Shown here: piece by piece, positions 60,799-64,000 of the stretch
How the letters are laid out: each line of letters starts with the position of its first letter
Position numbering within the stretch: position 1 is the first letter of the stretch
Position numbers and translations under genes: made by a program
Notes under the pieces: model-generated
Database searches by the model: none
What the model was told of the DNA's origin: nothing
The model's input: the letters and a program-made list of their open reading frames with translations, nothing else
Assembly (NCBI GenBank): GCA_003167555.1
Contig: PMSN01000025.1
Span: forward strand, 1-64,000
DNA: 64,000 nucleotides
From: Spartobacteria bacterium
GTDB lineage: Bacteria; Verrucomicrobiota; Verrucomicrobiia; Chthoniobacterales; UBA10450
Direction of reading: 5' to 3'

Positions 60799-62868
60799 TT
60801 ATTCGGAAGTTTGCGCCAGGTGGAAGCTTATCCGGATAAAGCCACAGCCAAGTATTCTCGGGTCCGCGGAAACTCCAGCGGTGCTTGGCGAAATCGCATC
60901 AGGGAATTCGAAAGCCATAGTCGCGACGGCGCGGCTATTCCATTTCTCGGCAGGGATGCGAAGCTTCAAGACGGAACGCTCGTTGACTTGAAACGATTGC
61001 AGGGGCGCGCCGTTAAACGAAATCGACATGCGCTGAGTCTTGGTGGTGGAAAACTCCTCGGGAAAGACCTCGAACGCAACCTCTACATCCTTGGAAGCGG
61101 GAAGACCCGCGAAATACAAAAGACCGCTGTTACCGGTGCTCCAGGAGAAAGGGCCTGTCGAAACGTCCCAGCCGGAAACAACAAAGGCTTTGGCGTTCGA
61201 CTCCGGTCCGGAGAAGGAAATCTCCGAGTCAGTCGGGTTCACCGAGGGCGGAGTGTAGGACACCCAGTCACCTCCAGCCACGGCCGGCGATCGAATCTTC
61301 CAGAAGGCGGTCGTGTGTTTGGCAAGCGTTTCGGTTACATTCGCCACATGCTGGTTGTCGAACATGAAAGCCCAATCCTGAGACACGGCATAGTCGCGGC
61401 CGATCCGTTGTAAGGCGAGCGCAACTCCGGCAGCCCAAGGCCAGTCGGCATGTTCGAAGGATAGGAACTTAACCGGAACGCCCTGCTTGTCCGAGCGGGC
61501 CGCGTGCCGTATCTGGTCAAACCAGGTTTTGGTCTCTCGCGACATTGTTGGGAAATCCGAGGCCCAGGTAAAATTCCTTGCCGTCATCAACCAAAGAGGA
61601 ACGGAAATGATGAGGAGGCCCCGGGAGATGTAAGTCGCGTGTTGCAGCCGAGGCAAGGTGGCCAGTGCGATGGCGAGCAGAATGAATGGAAGAAACAAAA
61701 GGGCGTAGTTGAAGTAGGAGTTAAAGGCAAACATTTGGCCGTTAATAAACGTCCCCCAAACGATGGTGAGCAAACAGGCCAGGGCGAAATAGATTGCCAG
61801 CCAGTGGACAAAGAGTCGGGAGCGAGGATCGCCTTGCGGGGCCCGGAAGCGTGGAAGGACTAAGGCGAGCGTCCCGACCAGGCACCACATCAACAGGAGA
61901 GGCCATCTGGATAGTAATTGAACGGCACTGGCGGCAGTCAGGCGATCGCAGATGATTTCTGGACTCGAGACATAACAGAAGAACGAGGCGAAGTAGGCGA
62001 ACGATTGAAGAAAGGTCTTGTGATCATCTGAATGCTTGCCAAAGTGCGCCAGAATCATGCTGAGGTTGCTTGGTCCTTCGCGGAAAACGTCGAGGGCGAT
62101 CGGCAGCAAGAACAAGAGCACGATGCCTGCCGCCGCGGCATGAGCATAAGGAGACGATCGGAGGAACCTCGAGAGTGATCGCTTATGGTGCAAGGCGAGG
62201 ACCGTATAAGCCAGGAGGGCGAGGGGAATGACAAATAGCGGTTGGGCGACATGGCCATGGACCAGGAAACTGCCCGCCAGAGCCAGGGGCACAAGATCGC
62301 TGGCATCGCCGCTCGCCACAGATGCACCGGCTACAAGAAAACAAAGGAATGGGCAAAGAAGAACATAGGGAGGCCAGATGCTTTCAAAAGCGCTATCGGG
62401 CATGCTGAAGTTCACCATCCCGAAATGCAATCCGGCGAAAACGAGGAGCAAGGGAACAAGCAATGGCCGGCGCACGTGTTTGGATACAATCGCCACGGCC
62501 CAGGTGAAGAAGAGCGACTGGAGGAGAACACCGACGAGCAAATGAGCATTGAAGGGGGATGGCACGACCTTGAGGCTATCGAAAAGCAATGCCTCTCCTG
62601 CCGCGTAAGCGTAAAAGAAAGCAGGTCCAGGATGGTGAAATCCCCACCTGGAATAATTGCCGTAAAGCTCGTGGAACACCTTTGCTTTTCTGATTTGCAA
62701 AGCATTGGCAGCAAAGTCCCCGCCTTCGTAATATGGTTGTTTGAAGTAGAAGCTCAAATGACTCCCGATCAACAACGCTGCGATGCAGGACCAAATGACG
62801 AAGAACCGTCGCCAGCACTGGATCGAGACAGCCGCGCGCGCCGGTGGCGGAGAAGGCTGCTCGATCAT
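60799..62868 (-). CDS. Large polytopic membrane protein, GT-C-like
   Basis: 689 aa from ATG 62868 (MIEQPSPPPARAA); a further 38 codons upstream are open but unlikely. About 11-12 membrane helices (~24-430). First loop: KQPYYEGGDFAANALQIRKAK and WGFHHPGPAFFYAYAAGEALLFD, the GxxPxxHPGPxFF motif typical of mannosyl-/rhamnosyl-transferase-like GT-C proteins. A soluble C-terminal domain follows (~555-689, beta-rich, FVVSGWDVSTGPFSWSTGNSG, VAFEVFPEEFSTTKTQ), perhaps a carbohydrate-binding module. Substrate unknown. Confidence 0.75.
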   Translation of the reverse strand: MIEQPSPPPARAAVSIQCWRRFFVIWSCIAALLIGSHLSFYFKQPYYEGGDFAANALQIRKAKVFHELYGNYSRWGFHHPGPAFFYAYAAGEALLFDSLKVVPSPFNAHLLVGVLLQSLFFTWAVAIVSKHVRRPLLVPLLLVFAGLHFGMVNFSMPDSAFESIWPPYVLLCPFLCFLVAGASVASGDASDLVPLALAGSFLVHGHVAQPLFVIPLALLAYTVLALHHKRSLSRFLRSSPYAHAAAAGIVLLFLLPIALDVFREGPSNLSMILAHFGKHSDDHKTFLQSFAYFASFFCYVSSPEIICDRLTAASAVQLLSRWPLLLMWCLVGTLALVLPRFRAPQGDPRSRLFVHWLAIYFALACLLTIVWGTFINGQMFAFNSYFNYALLFLPFILLAIALATLPRLQHATYISRGLLIISVPLWLMTARNFTWASDFPTMSRETKTWFDQIRHAARSDKQGVPVKFLSFEHADWPWAAGVALALQRIGRDYAVSQDWAFMFDNQHVANVTETLAKHTTAFWKIRSPAVAGGDWVSYTPPSVNPTDSEISFSGPESNAKAFVVSGWDVSTGPFSWSTGNSGLLYFAGLPASKDVEVAFEVFPEEFSTTKTQRMSISFNGAPLQSFQVNERSVLKLRIPAEKWNSRAVATMAFEFPDAISPSTAGVSADPRILGCGFIRISFHLAQTSE

Positions 62869-62880
62869 GCAAGCTTCGGT

Positions 62881-62899
62881 TACACCGCGTAACGGTGTA
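62881..62899. other. Inverted repeat in divergent promoter region
   Basis: TACACCG-cgtaa-CGGTGTA, a perfect 7-bp stem just upstream of the membrane-protein gene (ATG 62868). It sits close enough to the start to be an operator or a leader hairpin. No similar hairpin was noticed elsewhere in the window. Confidence 0.35.
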
Positions 62900-63123
62900 G
62901 CGTCAATCCGAAAAGAAGAGGGATCACTTCGCGTTGGAGTGCGTTTAAAAAGCTGACGGTGGTCTCTCCCCGCTCTTGACAAAGTTGACCGTGGAAATAG
63001 TCTGGCACTACAGACCGCTTAATTGGAAGGAGGCCGGTAACGAGTTCACTTGGGATAGAGCGATCTTCTCGTCTCATTTAAAGGTCCAAAGCTATTATGT
63101 ATTCCTCAACGAGCGAGCAGGCG

Positions 63124-64000
63124 ATGGATGTCACGTCGCCGGGCCAGACATCCTTACCTCGAGGCCCTGATCTCGCCAGTGAGATTGAATTGTCAATAGT
63201 CATGCCCTGCCTTAATGAGGCGGAGACGGTGGGCGCGTGTGTGGGAAAGGCGGTGGCATGGCTTGGGAGTAATGGTGTTAAAGGCGAAGTTATCGTCGCG
63301 GACAATGGGAGCACCGATGGCTCGCAACAAGTCGCGCGAGCTGCGGGAGCGCGCATTGTGGATATAGCGCCGCGAGGTTACGGGAGCGCGTTAATGGGCG
63401 GGATTGCGGCGTCGCGCGGGAAATTCATTATCATGGGGGACGCGGATGGCAGCTACGATTTCTCCGACTTGGGAAGCTTTGTCAGTCGGTTGAGGACGGG
63501 AGCGGATCTAGTGCAGGGATGCAGGTTGCCGTCGGGGGGAGGTCGGCTAATGCCGGGTGCAATGCCCAAGTTGCACCTCTGGTGGGGTAACCCAATGTTT
63601 TCCGCCATGGGACGGCTTTGGTTCAGAGCGCCGATTCACGATATCTACTGTGGGCTTCGTGGATTTACTCGTGAGTGTTACGACCGTCTGGGCTTGCGGT
63701 CCACCGGGATGGCGTTCGCCACGGAAATGATCATCAAGGCGAGTCTGTTCGGGAAGAAGGTAACTGAAGTGCCAATTGTCTTGTATCGAGACGGTCGCAA
63801 GAGTCACAAGCCGCACTTGAAGACATTTCGCGATGGCTGGCGGACGCTGCACCTTTTCCTGATGTACTCGCCGCGCTGGCTCTTTGTTCTTCCTGGATCG
63901 CTTTTGATCGCGCTTGGCGTAATTGCTTATGCGCTCGCGCTGCCGGGAGTTTCCCTATCCGGCGCCAAGCTGGACGCACATACACTCCTCTTCGGCAGTC
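63124..64000 (+). CDS. Glycosyltransferase family 2 with C-terminal membrane part (runs off window)
   Basis: Reads MDVTSPGQTSLPRGPDLASEI then SIVMPCLNEAETVGACVGKAV and is open to the window end (~292 codons, no stop). An in-frame ATG at 63097 is the alternative start. GT-A motifs: EVIVADNGSTDGSQQVARAAG, GYGSALMGGIAASRGKFIIMGDADGSYDFS (segments partly quoted; the DxD is GDADG), DIYCGLRGFTRECYD, EMIIKASLFGKKVTEVPI. A membrane segment begins near 63885 (FVLPGSLLIALGVIAYALAL). It resembles polyprenyl-phosphate glycosyltransferases that anchor at the membrane. Divergent from the large membrane protein. Confidence 0.88.
   Translation, partial: MDVTSPGQTSLPRGPDLASEIELSIVMPCLNEAETVGACVGKAVAWLGSNGVKGEVIVADNGSTDGSQQVARAAGARIVDIAPRGYGSALMGGIAASRGKFIIMGDADGSYDFSDLGSFVSRLRTGADLVQGCRLPSGGGRLMPGAMPKLHLWWGNPMFSAMGRLWFRAPIHDIYCGLRGFTRECYDRLGLRSTGMAFATEMIIKASLFGKKVTEVPIVLYRDGRKSHKPHLKTFRDGWRTLHLFLMYSPRWLFVLPGSLLIALGVIAYALALPGVSLSGAKLDAHTLLFGS

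Noticed and set aside
1-64000. Search for tRNA and rRNA genes
   Set aside because: No cloverleaf with the GTTCRANYC T-arm and CCA-end arrangement, and no rRNA-like block, was recognised by eye; a covariance search would be needed to exclude them.

Overview
The window looks like a chromosomal segment of a GC-rich, Gram-negative soil bacterium, most likely a verrucomicrobium of the Spartobacteria/Chthoniobacterales type. This is an inference from gene content: an EpsI-fused exosortase with a PEP-CTERM-type CAAX protease, beta-helix/choice-of-anchor surface proteins, DUF2911, two OPT transporters, KLC-type TPR proteins behind DUF4062, an ADOP-type permease and a bacterial kynurenine 3-monooxygenase. 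There is no rRNA, and I recognise no tRNA or CRISPR.

Layout. 1-4.9 kb: a DUF2911 lipoprotein-like gene between an intact Na+/H+ antiporter gene and a stray copy of that gene's 3' end; then DUF1232, cupin, a tiny basic protein and a NYN nuclease. 5-15.5 kb: beta-helix surface protein, metallophosphoesterase, peptidoglycan amidase, two OPT transporters and a DUF3142 protein. 15.4-22.1 kb: giant TPR secreted protein, gene remnant, DoxX-like, CPBP protease, TPR and MOSC proteins. 22.3-24.7 kb: a compact two-gene unit of unknown function (partner plus zinc-ribbon/alpha-beta hydrolase/membrane-anchor protein). 24.9-32.9 kb: kmo, SnoaL, an ECF sigma factor with a membrane partner, Tat-exported hemerythrin, and a large repeat-rich secreted protein.

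33-43.9 kb is the most unusual part. A DUF4062-TPR gene is bracketed by a 24-bp direct repeat. It is followed by a run of unrelated plus-strand genes (secreted protein, ADOP permease, SnoaL, isoprenylcysteine-methyltransferase-like, DUF1801-like) separated by repeats that resemble integron attC sites. An RYYYAAC-like box plus a shared TAACC...CGATGC...GACAGGCT stretch lies at the gene ends, and TCTCGTTA-type boxes lie before the next starts. An IS110 transposase element appears to sit inside one of these sites, and its long leader could hold a bridge RNA. No integrase gene is in view, so this would be a CALIN or the distal part of a cassette array.

44-57 kb returns to housekeeping and envelope functions: fabI, a glcD-like oxidase, an EEP hydrolase, the exosortase/EpsI fusion with a TPR gene and a pepCTERM-type CAAX protease, a hybrid histidine kinase and nadE. 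56.7-64 kb is a polyisoprenyl-sugar/envelope glycosyltransferase region with a frameshifted GT87-like gene, a truncated membrane glycosyltransferase, two large multi-pass membrane proteins and two GT2 enzymes, the last running off the window end.
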